From Mycolicibacterium lacusdiani (lineage in GTDB: Bacteria; Actinomycetota; Actinomycetes; Mycobacteriales; Mycobacteriaceae): DNA of 64,000 nucleotides. Each line of letters opens with the position of its first letter. Positions within the stretch are counted from its first letter, which is position 1. Below the pieces are notes generated by a model. It was not told where the DNA came from. It made no database searches and saw nothing but the letters and a program-made list of their open reading frames with translations. The stretch is taken from positions 1 through 64,000 of the forward strand of contig NZ_JAKCFC010000012.1 of assembly GCF_021916785.1 (NCBI RefSeq), written 5' to 3'. Of the stretch, positions 15,760 through 24,205 are shown in pieces. Made by a program: the position numbers and the translations under genes.

Positions 15760-16961
15760 GCCACGGTCCCCGCGTCGGTCAGCGCCCGGACGTCGTCGTC
15801 GGACAGTCCCAGACGGTCGCGCAGCACCGCCGCGGTGTGATCTCCGAGTTCCGGTGCGGGCACCGCCGGCGGGTAGGTGCCGTCGATCGCCACGGGGAGG
15901 CCGGGCGCCAGATGCGTGCCGACTCGCGGCTGATCGAGCGAGGTGAACAGCGGGTTGTCGGTCACCTTGGCGTCGGTGACGACGTCGGCGAAGGTGCGGT
16001 ACCGCTCCCACAGGATCGACGTCGAGGACAGTGCCTCGGATACCTGGGCAGCGCCGTGCGCGGTGAACCATACGGTGAACAGCCCCGTCAGCGCGTCGCG
16101 GTGCCGATAGCGGTCGCCCTCGTCGGTGAAGTCCGCACCCAGCGCAACGCCAAGGGCGGCAACGGCCTTGGTGGTCCCGGTCAGCTCGGTCAGGTCACGG
16201 AAGTGCCGTCCAGTCAGCGCCACCACCATGAACGACTCGCCGTCGGAGCTGGTGAAGTGCTGACCGTACTGGCCGTAGATGGAGTTGCCGATCCGGGACC
16301 GCGACGTGCCGTTGACCATTACCTCGGTGAGGAAGCCGAGGTTGCCCGCCGTGGCGAGCGCGACGTTCTCCAGTGGGATCGAGATGCGCTGCCCGGCCCC
16401 GGTCGCGTCACGGTGACGCACCGCGGTCACGACGGCGAGCGCCGTGTACAGCCCGCACGCGACGTCCCACGCCGGCAGCACGTGATTGACCGGGGTCGCT
16501 AGCGCGGTGGGGCCGGTGACCATCGGGAACCCGATGCCCGCGTTGACCGTGTAGTCGACGCCCGTGCCCCCGTCGGCGCGGCCGGAGACCTCGACGTGGA
16601 TGAGGTCGGGCCGGAGCCGCTCCAGCGTTTCGTGCGAATGCCATTGCCGCCCGGCGACATTGGTGATCAGGATGCCGGCATCGGCGATCAGACGCTGGAT
16701 CAGGTCCTGCCCCTGCTCGGAACGGACGTCGACGGCCACCGACTGCTTGCCCTTGTTGAGCCCTGCCCAGTAGATGCTGGTGCCATCGTCGGTGAGGGGC
16801 CACCGGTGGTAGTCGGCGGCACCGCCGACCGGATCGACACGGGTGACCTCGGCGCCCAGCTGGGCCAACGTCATGCCGGCGAGCGGCACGGCCACGAAAC
16901 TCGAGATCTCGATGATCCGCACCCCGGCCAGCGGCCGGGTGGGGTCGGGTCGGTCGGTCAT
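15756..16961 (-). CDS. Class III CoA-transferase (CaiB/Frc family)
   Basis: CaiB/BaiF-type CoA-transferase of 401 residues, moving CoA between carboxylic acids. The N-terminal Rossmann-like region is LAGVRIIEIS...VAVPLAGMTLAQLGAEVTRVD, followed by LNKGKQSVAVDV. The likely catalytic aspartate is D136 in GTGVDYTVNAGIGF. The stretch VVTAVRHRDATGAGQRI is also typical. ATG at 16961 (MTDRPDPTRP) fits the family start; a longer upstream frame does not. The stop overlaps the thioesterase start by four bases. The pair suggests handling of acyl-CoA intermediates, substrate unknown. Confidence 0.87.
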   Translation of the reverse strand: MTDRPDPTRPLAGVRIIEISSFVAVPLAGMTLAQLGAEVTRVDPVGGAADYHRWPLTDDGTSIYWAGLNKGKQSVAVDVRSEQGQDLIQRLIADAGILITNVAGRQWHSHETLERLRPDLIHVEVSGRADGGTGVDYTVNAGIGFPMVTGPTALATPVNHVLPAWDVACGLYTALAVVTAVRHRDATGAGQRISIPLENVALATAGNLGFLTEVMVNGTSRSRIGNSIYGQYGQHFTSSDGESFMVVALTGRHFRDLTELTGTTKAVAALGVALGADFTDEGDRYRHRDALTGLFTVWFTAHGAAQVSEALSSTSILWERYRTFADVVTDAKVTDNPLFTSLDQPRVGTHLAPGLPVAIDGTYPPAVPAPELGDHTAAVLRDRLGLSDDDVRALTDAGTVA

Positions 16962-17009
16962 GCGATCACGATATGGGGCGCGGGGTGCACCGCGGCCACG
17001 CACGTCGGG

Positions 17010-17783
17010 TCAGACGAGGTCGATCACGTCGGCGATGGAGTCGAACACCCGGCTGGGCCGGAACGGATATCGCTCGATGTCGTCGCGCGTCGTGGAGCCG
17101 GTGAGCACCAGGATGGTCTCCAGGCCGGCCTCGATGCCCGCGACGACGTCGGTGTCCATCCGGTCGCCGATCATCACGGTGCCCTCGGAATGAGCCTCGA
17201 TGCGGTTCATCGCGCTACGGAACATCATCGGATTCGGCTTGCCGACGAAGTACGGCTCCCGGCCGGTCGCCTTGGTGATGAGCGCGGCGACCGAACCCGT
17301 CGCGGGCAGCGGTCCTTCCGCCGACGGTCCGCTCACGTCGGGGTTCGTGGCGATGAAGCGTGCCCCGCCGAGGATCAGGCGGATCGCCTTGGTGATGGCC
17401 TCGAAGGAGTACGTGCGCGTCTCCCCCAGCACGACGAAGTCCGGGCCGACGTCGGTCAGCGTGTAGCCGACGTGGTGCAGGGCCGTGGTCAGGCCCGCCT
17501 CGCCGATCACGTACGCCGAGCCGCCCGGCAGTTGGTCGTGCAGGAACGCCGCCGTCGCCAGCGCCGACGTCCAGATCGACTCCTCGGGCACGATCAGCCC
17601 CGACCGCGCCAACCGCGCCGCCAGGTCGCGTGGGGTGAAGATCGAGTTGTTGGTGAGGACCAGGAAGGGCCGCTGCCGGTCGGTGAGCGCCTGCAGGAAC
17701 TCTGCGGCCCCGGGCAGGGCGTGCTCCTCTCGGACCAGAACGCCATCCATGTCGGTCAGCCAGCACTGCGGTGTGGTGCTCAT
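17010..17783 (-). CDS. HAD-superfamily phosphatase, NagD/HAD-IIA type
   Basis: Predicted sugar- or nucleotide-phosphate phosphatase, 257 residues. Motif I is LTDMDGVLV with nucleophile D11 and acid D13. Motif II is FLVLTNNS. The IIA cap region follows with VIGEAGLTTALHHVGY. The C-terminal VGKPNPMMFRSA and MIGDRMDTDVVAGIEAGLETILVLTG supply the lysine and paired aspartates of motifs III and IV. It lies 48 bp from the CoA-transferase start and 49 bp from the SDR gene in the same direction, so it may belong to the same transcript. Confidence 0.9.
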   Translation of the reverse strand: MSTTPQCWLTDMDGVLVREEHALPGAAEFLQALTDRQRPFLVLTNNSIFTPRDLAARLARSGLIVPEESIWTSALATAAFLHDQLPGGSAYVIGEAGLTTALHHVGYTLTDVGPDFVVLGETRTYSFEAITKAIRLILGGARFIATNPDVSGPSAEGPLPATGSVAALITKATGREPYFVGKPNPMMFRSAMNRIEAHSEGTVMIGDRMDTDVVAGIEAGLETILVLTGSTTRDDIERYPFRPSRVFDSIADVIDLV

Positions 17784-17832
17784 GCGTCCAGTCTGGCAGG
17801 TACGACCGCCGCGCTACCGCGCTCGGCTCGAC

Positions 17833-18636
17833 TCAGCGGATCACGGCAGGATGCGGTACCCGCGGCGCGCCGAACGCCTCCCGATGCGACGGCGGCCTGC
17901 GGCCACCCTCGTCGGTGATGTCGTAGCGCGCGGCGAGTTCGGCGCCGATGTGCGTGCGTCCGCTGAGTTCGGGGAGTTCGGGGTCGCGGTAGAGCGCGTC
18001 GATCACGTAGCCGGTGAACTCCGGTGTCTCGGCGTGTTCGGCGGTGCGGGCCAGCGCGTCGGGATGCCCGTCGAACGCGCGGCGGAACTTCTCGGTGAGC
18101 AGGATGCCCATCCAGATCGACGCGGTGGCGACACCCGTCCCCGCGAAGTCGACGGCCATGTCGGCGGCCAGCTTGTCGACGCCCGCCTTCTGCGCCCCGT
18201 ATGCGGGGCCGTGCATGTAGCAGACCGCCCCGGGTGACGACGTGAACGCGATCAGCCCATGTCCGCCGCGCACCAGCAGCGGTGCCGCATACCAGGACGC
18301 GACGTACGCCGATCTGAGGCCGACGTCGAGGACGTCGGCGAGGTGAAGCGGCTTGTCCCAGAACGGCTTCGCACCGGTCAGCTGGTCGTCGATCGCGGCG
18401 GCGTTGTTCACCAGCAGGTGCAGCGCACCCGCGTCCCGCTCCACGCGCGCGAACAAGGCCTCGACCTGCGCGTCGTCGCGGTGGTCGACCGGCACGGCGA
18501 TGCGCCCGTCTCCGGGATCGGTGATGGTGCGCCCCGTGACGTAGACCTGCCAGCCGCACCGCAGCAGCGCGGTCGCGATGCCGAGCCCGGCACCACGGCT
18601 GGCGCCGGTGACCACGGCGACGGGTGCGTCGGTCAC
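17833..18636 (-). CDS. Short-chain dehydrogenase/reductase
   Basis: NAD(P)-dependent SDR of 267 residues. The cofactor motif is TGASRGAGLGI (10-20), NNAA is at 77-80, S133/S134 fits the catalytic serine, and Y146-GAQ-K150 is the YxxxK pair. The arginine in GRT after the second strand suggests NADPH. Substrate unknown. The GTG start at 18636 lies inside a 17-bp unit repeated three times (18634-18684) that also holds the stop codon of the upstream DUF2469 gene. A C-terminal tail beyond about residue 245 is rich in Arg, Pro and His. Confidence 0.88.
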   Translation of the reverse strand: MTDAPVAVVTGASRGAGLGIATALLRCGWQVYVTGRTITDPGDGRIAVPVDHRDDAQVEALFARVERDAGALHLLVNNAAAIDDQLTGAKPFWDKPLHLADVLDVGLRSAYVASWYAAPLLVRGGHGLIAFTSSPGAVCYMHGPAYGAQKAGVDKLAADMAVDFAGTGVATASIWMGILLTEKFRRAFDGHPDALARTAEHAETPEFTGYVIDALYRDPELPELSGRTHIGAELAARYDITDEGGRRPPSHREAFGAPRVPHPAVIR

Positions 18637-18684
18637 GTCACTCGGGAAGCCACGTCACTCGGGAAGCCACGTCACTCTGGAAGC
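18634..18684. repeat. 17-bp tandem triplication across a stop/start junction
   Basis: Three head-to-tail units: CACGTCACTCGGGAAGC at 18634-18650 and 18651-18667, and the same with one change (CGGG to CTGG) at 18668-18684. On the minus strand each unit carries GAGTGACGTG, that is a TGA stop one base before a GTG. The outermost TGA ends the DUF2469 gene and the innermost GTG starts the SDR gene. Removing two units would give a TGA-C-GTG junction. Confidence 0.9.
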
Positions 18685-18977
18685 CTTAGTTCCGGCTTCT
18701 CGACTTCCTCGATGTTGACGTCCTTGAAGGTGATCACGCGCACCTGCTTGACGAACCGTGCGGGCCGGTACATGTCCCAGACCCAGGCGTCGGCGAGGCG
18801 AAGCTCGAAGTAGACCTCGCCGTCGGCGTTGCGCGGCACCATCTCGACGCTGTTGGCCAGGTAGAACCGCCGCTCCGTCTCCACGACGTAGCTGAACTGC
18901 CCCACGATGTCCTTGTATTCGCGGTACAGCGAGAGTTCCATCTCGGTTTCGTACTTCTCGAGATCTTCGGCACTCAT
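18672..18977 (-). CDS. DUF2469 family protein (Rv2901c-like)
   Basis: Small acidic protein of 101 residues, the same length as M. tuberculosis Rv2901c as I recall it. It begins MSAEDLEKYETEMELSLYRE and has WVWDMYRP and VKQVRVITFKDVNIEEV. Conserved in actinobacteria next to rnhB, function unknown. ATG at 18977 gives the family N-terminus. The final codons and TGA fall in the outermost 17-bp repeat unit. It lies 41 bp after rnhB. Confidence 0.93.
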   Translation of the reverse strand: MSAEDLEKYETEMELSLYREYKDIVGQFSYVVETERRFYLANSVEMVPRNADGEVYFELRLADAWVWDMYRPARFVKQVRVITFKDVNIEEVEKPELRLPE

Positions 18978-19018
18978 CGGTTCAGCGGTCCTCCGGTCGG
19001 TATCCGGTCCATCTTCCC

Positions 19019-19741
19019 TCAGCCCCATTCCGCGCGCTGCGTCGGCTCCTCGTCGGGCAGGTCCCCGCCTGTCACGACCACCTCGTTCACGTTGCCAGCC
19101 CGCCGCACGTTCACGAACGAATACCGGTGCTCGCTGCACGGGCCCAGCTCGGCCAGCGCCGCGGTGTGGGTGGACGTGCAGTACCCCTTGTGGACGGCGA
19201 AACCGTAGCCGGGGTGGGTCTTCTCCATCTCGACCATCAGCCGGTCACGACTCACCTTGGCCAGCACGCTCGCGGCGGCGATGCACGCGGCCGCCGCGTC
19301 GCCGCCGATCACCGGAAGCGACGGCATCGGCAGGCCGGGAACCCGGAACCCGTCGCTCAGCACGTAGCCCGGTCGCAGCGGCAACCCCGCGATCGCCCGC
19401 CGCATGCCCTCGATGTTGGCGACGTGCACGCCACGCCGGTCCACCTCGGTCGAGGGGATGAAGACCACGTGATAGGCCAGCGCATACCTGCGGATCAACG
19501 GGAACAGCCGTTCGCGCTCCCGTTCGGTGAGCTTCTTCGAGTCGTCGAGTGCCGCGAGGCTCTCGAGTCGGTTGGGCCCGAGCACGCAGGCGGCGACCAC
19601 CAGGGGCCCGGCACAGGCGCCGCGACCGACCTCGTCGACTCCGGCCACCGGGCCGAGACCGCCTCGGTAGAGCGCGGATTCGAGTGTGCGCAGACCCGCG
19701 GACTTGCGGATCACGGTGCGTGGGGGCCAGGTCAGAGCCAC
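19019..19741 (-). CDS. rnhB: Ribonuclease HII
   Basis: Ribonuclease HII removes ribonucleotides and RNA primers from RNA-DNA hybrids. The protein has 240 residues. The active-site block GVDEVGRGACAG gives D36 and E37; LAALDDSKKL, YVLSDG and SVLAKVSRDRLM supply the remaining acidic and basic positions. KGYCTSTH and HRYSF mark the C-terminal part. GTG at 19741 (VALTWPPRTVIRKS) is chosen because the Rv2902c N-terminus TWPPRTVIRKS aligns there. It begins eight bases after the lepB stop, so the two are co-transcribed. Confidence 0.95.
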   Translation of the reverse strand: MALTWPPRTVIRKSAGLRTLESALYRGGLGPVAGVDEVGRGACAGPLVVAACVLGPNRLESLAALDDSKKLTERERERLFPLIRRYALAYHVVFIPSTEVDRRGVHVANIEGMRRAIAGLPLRPGYVLSDGFRVPGLPMPSLPVIGGDAAAACIAAASVLAKVSRDRLMVEMEKTHPGYGFAVHKGYCTSTHTAALAELGPCSEHRYSFVNVRRAGNVNEVVVTGGDLPDEEPTQRAEWG

Positions 19742-19749
19742 GGGGACAC

Positions 19750-20565
19750 TTACTGAGAGGTCTGCGGATTCACGCTGGACACGCCGCCCCATCGGCCAGG
19801 AGGCCAGGCGATGAACCGGGCCTTGCCGATGACGTTGTCCACCGGGACCGTCCCCGCCATGGGATCGCCCGTGCACAGCAGGCCGCGCTGGGCGTCGGCG
19901 GGCAGGTTCGTGCAGTGCGCGCGTGAGTCGGCGCTGTGGGTGCGGTTGTCGCCCATCACCCAGAGCCGGCCGTCGGGCACCGTCACCGGTCCGAACTCGT
20001 TGCCCAGGCAGGGATAGATGGCGGGGTCGGCCATCATCGTGTTCGCGTCGAGGTACGGCTCGACGAGTTTCTTGCCGTCGACCGTCAGACCGGTCGCCGC
20101 GCGGCACTCGACGGTCTGACCGCCGGTCGCGATGATGCGCTTGACCAGATCGTTCTCGTCCGGCGGCACGAAGCCGACCACGGACAACGTGTTCTGCACC
20201 CAGCGCAGGGCCGGGTTGTCGGAGCGGATCGACTTGTAGCCGACGTTCCACGCGGGCGGGCCCTTGAACACGATGACGTCACCCGGCTCGGGTTCGCCAA
20301 ACCGGTAGGTGACCTTGTCGACCATGATGCGGTCGCCGACGCATCCCGGGCAGCCGTGCAGCGTCGGTTCCATCGACTCGGACGGAATCAGGTACGGCCG
20401 CGCGACGAACGTGAGCATCACGTAGTACAGGACGATCGCGATCGTCAGGAGGATCGCCGCTTCGCGTAGAGCGCCGCGCTTCTTCTTCGGCGGGTCGGCT
20501 TCCACGCCATCGCCAGAGGTTGCGTCGGTCTCGGCAGCGTCTGCGGCGTCGGCGGTTCCGGTCAC
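19750..20565 (-). CDS. lepB: Signal peptidase I
   Basis: Membrane-bound type I signal peptidase, 271 residues. A charged cytoplasmic N-terminus (KKKRGALRE) precedes one membrane segment at about 36-55. The catalytic serine is S64 in PSESMEPTL and the general-base lysine is K142 in LVKRIIATGG. The late box MGDNRTHSADSR is also present. The start at 20565 is a GTG. It sits between rplS and rnhB exactly as in M. tuberculosis. Confidence 0.95.
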   Translation of the reverse strand: MTGTADAADAAETDATSGDGVEADPPKKKRGALREAAILLTIAIVLYYVMLTFVARPYLIPSESMEPTLHGCPGCVGDRIMVDKVTYRFGEPEPGDVIVFKGPPAWNVGYKSIRSDNPALRWVQNTLSVVGFVPPDENDLVKRIIATGGQTVECRAATGLTVDGKKLVEPYLDANTMMADPAIYPCLGNEFGPVTVPDGRLWVMGDNRTHSADSRAHCTNLPADAQRGLLCTGDPMAGTVPVDNVIGKARFIAWPPGRWGGVSSVNPQTSQ

Positions 20566-20617
20566 GCCAACAGAGTAGCCACGAAGGTGATCAAGCTACT
20601 GAACCCAGCAGCGCGGG

Positions 20618-20959
20618 TCAGCGCTTCTCCTTGATCTTGGCCTTCTTGCCGCGCAGCTCGCGCAGGTAGTAGAGCTTCGCGCGACGGACGTCACCGCGGG
20701 TGACGACGTCGATGTGGTCGATGTTGGGCGAGTGCACCGGGAAGGTGCGCTCGACGCCGACGCCGTAGCTCTCCTTGCGCACGGTGAAGGTCTCGCGCAC
20801 GCCACCGCCCTGGCGGCGCAGCACGACGCCCTTGAACACCTGGACGCGCTCCTTGGAGCCCTCGATGACCTTGACGTGCACGTTGAGAGTGTCACCGGGG
20901 CCGAAGGTCGGGATGTCGTCGCGTAGCGACGTCTGGTCGACGAAGTCCAGCGTGTTCAT
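20618..20959 (-). CDS. rplS: 50S ribosomal protein L19
   Basis: Ribosomal protein of the 30S-50S interface, 113 residues, as in M. tuberculosis. Diagnostic stretches are GDTLNVHVKVIEG, VFKGVVLRRQGGG, ETFTVRKESYGVGVERTFP and the C-terminal LRGKKAKIKEKR. ATG at 20959 (MNTLDFVD) is preferred over a GTG three codons upstream because it gives the family N-terminus and lies nine bases from AGGAAG. It is first in the rplS-lepB-rnhB-DUF2469 run. Confidence 0.97.
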   Translation of the reverse strand: MNTLDFVDQTSLRDDIPTFGPGDTLNVHVKVIEGSKERVQVFKGVVLRRQGGGVRETFTVRKESYGVGVERTFPVHSPNIDHIDVVTRGDVRRAKLYYLRELRGKKAKIKEKR

Positions 20960-21293
20960 CGGAGACACTTCCTGTCGTGTGGGCCCGGGTGCGTCATCGC
21001 GGGTAGCGACGCAGCACCAGGCCGATTGTCATGCGTACGTGTTGAGGTGCATCCCGCAGCAGACCGTGGCCATGATGAAGTGAAAGGCCTCGAGCCGTGC
21101 GCGGACAACTGCTCAATTGTGCCAGACCGCCCCCCGAGCGGCGAAATCGCGTCGATGCGGATCTCCTCGCCCGCACCCCCGTCGCGGAACGATTAGGCTT
21201 ACGAGCCGCGGGCCAGGAGCGCGAGCACCCCGCCCGACCGGCCCTGGGGTCGATCTCAGTACGTGCCCAGACTAACCTTCCCGGAGGAGCGCC
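20960..21293. other. Divergent promoter region between rplS and lppW (334 bp)
   Basis: No gene is supported here. The region must hold the rplS promoter on the minus strand and the lppW promoter on the plus strand. A TAGGCT hexamer at 21195-21200 is a possible lppW -10 element, about 95 bases before its start. I could not assign -35 boxes or an operator with confidence. Confidence 0.5.
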
Positions 21294-22238
21294 ATGCACC
21301 GGCAGCCGTCGAAGCTGCTGATGATCTCGGCCGCAGCCGCAGCCGTCATCACGGTCGCGGCGGGTTGCGAGGCGAGGGTCTACGGCAACCCGCCCCCCAA
21401 CCCCGAAGCGCCTCAGCTGACCGTGGTCGCACCGCTTGGCGACATGGCACCGTTGCCGGAGGCTCCGCCCGATGAGCCGCCCCGGACGTTCCTCGGCCTG
21501 GCCGACCGCGAGCGGCTGGCCACCGCCGAGGCCGCCGAGGCGGGCGCCGACGTCACCACCGCCGTCCTCGACCGCAACACCGGTGAGCTGATCACCAACG
21601 GCAGCAACGAGACCATCGCCATCGCGTCGGTGGTCAAGCTCTTCATCGCCGACGACCTGCTGCTGCAGGTGTCCAAGGGGCAGACCGAACTGTCGCCCGC
21701 CGACCGCAAGATGCTCGACGTCATGCTGAGGTCGTCCGACGACAGTGCCGCCGAGGTGTTCTGGAATCGCAGCGGCGGAAGCGCCATCATCAACCGCGTC
21801 GTGGCGCGCTACGGGCTCGGTTCGACGCGGCCGCCCAGCAACGGCCGGTGGTTCAACACGATCAGCACGGTGACCGACCTGGTGCGCTACTACGACATGA
21901 TGCTGGCGGGCACGGGCGGACTGCCGTCGGAGCAGGCGAGCATCATCCTGTCCAACCTGGCGGCGTCGACGCCGACCGCGCCCGACGGCATGGTGCCCGG
22001 CGGCGTGTACCCGCAGCGCTTCGGCATCCCAGAGGGCCTGCCCGGTGAACCCGTGGCGGTCAAGCAGGGCTGGATGTGCTGCGTCGGCGGCGACTGGATG
22101 CACCTGTCCACCGGTGTGGTCGGCCGGGACCGTCGCTACGTCATCGCGATCAGCTCGATGCAGCCCGCAGGCGCGGAAGAGGCGCGTCGGACCATCACGC
22201 AGGCGGTCAAGACGATGTTCCCCGAGGGCCGGATCTAA
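21294..22238 (+). CDS. lppW: Beta-lactamase-like lipoprotein LppW
   Basis: Exported lipoprotein of 314 residues, the same length as M. tuberculosis LppW (Rv2905) as I recall. The signal sequence ends in a lipobox-like AAGC with lipidated cysteine at about residue 25. A proline-rich linker follows, then a serine-hydrolase fold. A possible S-x-x-K (SVVK), RSSDDSAAEVFW in the SxN position and VKQGWMCC at the KTG position are recognisable. The last departs from the penicillin-binding consensus, so enzymatic activity is uncertain. Its TAA overlaps the trmD stop on the opposite strand by three bases. Confidence 0.88.
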   Translation: MHRQPSKLLMISAAAAAVITVAAGCEARVYGNPPPNPEAPQLTVVAPLGDMAPLPEAPPDEPPRTFLGLADRERLATAEAAEAGADVTTAVLDRNTGELITNGSNETIAIASVVKLFIADDLLLQVSKGQTELSPADRKMLDVMLRSSDDSAAEVFWNRSGGSAIINRVVARYGLGSTRPPSNGRWFNTISTVTDLVRYYDMMLAGTGGLPSEQASIILSNLAASTPTAPDGMVPGGVYPQRFGIPEGLPGEPVAVKQGWMCCVGGDWMHLSTGVVGRDRRYVIAISSMQPAGAEEARRTITQAVKTMFPEGRI

Positions 22239-22912
22239 CCGAGCAGGTCCGGCCGGCGCTCCCTGGTTCGCTCCAGTGACCGTTCCCGCCGCCACGCCTC
22301 GATCTTCGCGTGGTCGCCCGAGAGCAGCACCGGCGGCACGTCGAGGCCCCGCCAGCTGGCCGGCCGGGTGTAGCTCGGCCCTTCGAGCAGCCCGTCGGAA
22401 TGCGAATCCTGTTGATGCGAGGCCGGATTCCCGATGACGTCGGGCAGCAGACGGACGACGGCTTCGAGCATGACCAGCGCCGCGGACTCGCCGCCGTTGA
22501 GGACGTAGTCGCCGATCGACACCTCCTCGACCCGCATGTGCCGCGCGGCGTCGTCGGCGACGCGCTGATCGATGCCCTCGTAGCGGCCGCAGGCGAACAC
22601 CAGGTGCTGTTCGATGCTCCACCGCTGGGCGGTCGCCTGGGTGAACAGCCGACCCGCGGGCGTCGGTACGACGAGAAGCGAGTCGGGAGTGCAGACCTCG
22701 TCGAGGGCGGCGCCCCACACCGGTGCGGTCATCACCATGCCGGGCCCTCCCCCGTACGGGGAGTCGTCGACCGAGCGGTGCACGTCGTGCGTCCACCCGC
22801 GCAGGTCGTGCACGCCCAGTCGCACCCGGCCGGACTCGATGGCCCTGCCGGGCAGCGACTGTCGCAGCGGCGCGAGGTAGTCGGGGAAGATAGTGATGAC
22901 GTCGACGCGCAC
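22235..22912 (-). CDS. trmD: tRNA (guanine-N1-)-methyltransferase
   Basis: SPOUT-fold methyltransferase that makes m1G37 in tRNAs, protecting reading frame. The protein has 225 residues. Landmarks are the start MRVDVITIFPDYL, DDSPYGGGPGMVM, FACGRYEGIDQRV and the trefoil-knot region VEEVSIGDYVLNGGESAALVM. EGPSYTRPASWRG and LLSGDHAKI follow. The GTG start at 22912 lies seven bases after the rimM stop. It is the last gene of the rpsP-khpA-rimM-trmD operon and converges on lppW with overlapping stop codons. Confidence 0.96.
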   Translation of the reverse strand: MRVDVITIFPDYLAPLRQSLPGRAIESGRVRLGVHDLRGWTHDVHRSVDDSPYGGGPGMVMTAPVWGAALDEVCTPDSLLVVPTPAGRLFTQATAQRWSIEQHLVFACGRYEGIDQRVADDAARHMRVEEVSIGDYVLNGGESAALVMLEAVVRLLPDVIGNPASHQQDSHSDGLLEGPSYTRPASWRGLDVPPVLLSGDHAKIEAWRRERSLERTRERRPDLLG

Positions 22913-22919
22913 GTCGCGC

Positions 22920-23447
22920 CTACAGGTCTTCGAGATTCAGCAGACCGTCCGGCGGGTCGATCTCGATCAGCCGATCCTGCCGCGACACCGACGTCACGAT
23001 CGCTCCGACGAACGGCACCAGCACCTCGCCGCCCTCGCCGGTCTTGACCGACAACAGCTCCCCCGCTGCGGTGTGCAGGACCTCGGCAACGACGCCGACG
23101 TCGGCTCCCGCGACCGTACGCACCCGCAGTCCCTCGAGTTCGTGATCGTAGAACTCGTCGGGGTCGTCGATGGGCGGTAGGTCGGCGGTGTCGACCAGGA
23201 ACAGCGTGCCGCGCAACGCGTCTGCGGCGTTGCGGTCGGCGACGCCCTCCAGGCGGACCAGCAGACGGCCCGCGTGGTCGCGAACGGACTCGACGACGAA
23301 CGGTCGCTCGGGTCCGTTGCGACCCACCTTGCCGCGCAGCGTGATTCCCGGGGCGAACCGGGTGTCGGGGTCGTCGGTGCGAACGTCGACGACCACCTCA
23401 CCGGTCACGCCGTGAGCCTTGGCGACCCGACCGACCACGAGGTCCAT
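22920..23447 (-). CDS. rimM: Ribosome maturation factor RimM
   Basis: Assists 30S subunit maturation by binding S19. The protein has 175 residues and two parts. The N-terminal RimM domain runs from LVVGRVAKAHGVTGEVVV through the R-L-x-G-V-x-D-R-x-A-A-D-A-L-R-G motif. The C-terminal PRC-barrel has EFYDHELEGLRV, GELLSVKTG and VPFVGAIV. It lies between the KH-domain gene and trmD, the standard arrangement. Confidence 0.95.
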   Translation of the reverse strand: MDLVVGRVAKAHGVTGEVVVDVRTDDPDTRFAPGITLRGKVGRNGPERPFVVESVRDHAGRLLVRLEGVADRNAADALRGTLFLVDTADLPPIDDPDEFYDHELEGLRVRTVAGADVGVVAEVLHTAAGELLSVKTGEGGEVLVPFVGAIVTSVSRQDRLIEIDPPDGLLNLEDL

Positions 23448-23459
23448 GAACGGTGTTCG

Positions 23460-23702
23460 CTACTGGTCGGTGTCCACCACGTCGACGCGGATACCGCGAC
23501 CGCCGATGCCGGCGACCAGGGTGCGCAGCGCCGTCGCGGTACGACCGCCGCGACCGATCACCTTGCCCAGATCGTCGGGGTGCACGTGCACCTCGACGGT
23601 CCGGCCGCGGCGGTTGGTCACGAGGTCGACGCGAACGTCATCCGGGTTGTCGACGATTCCGCGCACCAGGTGCTCGACGGCGTCGACGACGACCGTGCTC
23701 AT
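23460..23702 (-). CDS. khpA: KH-domain RNA-binding protein (KhpA, Rv2908c-like)
   Basis: Single KH-domain protein of 80 residues with the GxxG loop in LGKVIGRGGRTATALR. KhpA-type proteins bind RNA and, in other Gram-positive bacteria, act with KhpB on growth and division genes. The ATG at 23702 overlaps the rpsP stop by four bases (ATGA), so translation is coupled. Confidence 0.93.
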   Translation of the reverse strand: MSTVVVDAVEHLVRGIVDNPDDVRVDLVTNRRGRTVEVHVHPDDLGKVIGRGGRTATALRTLVAGIGGRGIRVDVVDTDQ

Positions 23703-24205
23703 TCGGCAGCGGGTGCGTCGGCCTCGGCGGCCTCGGCGGCGGCCTCAGGCGTCTCACCCGCGGTGACGGGCGCCTCATCAGCGGTCCCAGGGGTGTCGGC
23801 CTCGGCCTTGGCTGCCGGAGCCTTCTTCTTCTTCGGCGTGGTGGCAGCACCGGTGGGCGCGTCGTCCGCGGCGGCCAGGGCGGCGTTGAACAGGTCGAGC
23901 TTGCTGGTCTTGGGCTCCTTGACCCGCAGGGTGCCCTCGGCGCCCGGGAGGCCCTTGAACTTCTGCCAGTCACCGGTGATCTTCAGCAGCGCCAGGACGG
24001 GCTCGGTCGGCTGTGCGCCGACGCTCAGCCAGTACTGCGCGCGCTCGGAGTCGATCTCGATGAGGCTCGGCTCTTCCTTCGGGTGGTACTTGCCGATGAC
24101 CTCGATGGCGCGTCCGTCGCGACGGTTGCGCGCGTCGGCGACCGAGATGCGGTACTGGGGGTTGCGGATCTTGCCGAAGCGGGCGAGCTTGATCTTGACA
24201 GCCAT
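23699..24205 (-). CDS. rpsP: 30S ribosomal protein S16 with alanine-rich tail
   Basis: Ribosomal protein S16, 168 residues. The core (about 1-115) starts MAVKIKLARFGK and has NPQYRISVADARNRRDGR and IGKYHPKE. The remaining 50 or so residues are an Ala-, Glu- and Lys-rich low-complexity extension (KKKKAPAAKAEAD and onward), a known actinobacterial feature. It is the first gene of the rpsP-khpA-rimM-trmD operon. The 240 bp upstream (24206-24445) should hold the operon promoter; I could not pick out its boxes. Confidence 0.96.
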   Translation of the reverse strand: MAVKIKLARFGKIRNPQYRISVADARNRRDGRAIEVIGKYHPKEEPSLIEIDSERAQYWLSVGAQPTEPVLALLKITGDWQKFKGLPGAEGTLRVKEPKTSKLDLFNAALAAADDAPTGAATTPKKKKAPAAKAEADTPGTADEAPVTAGETPEAAAEAAEADAPAAE

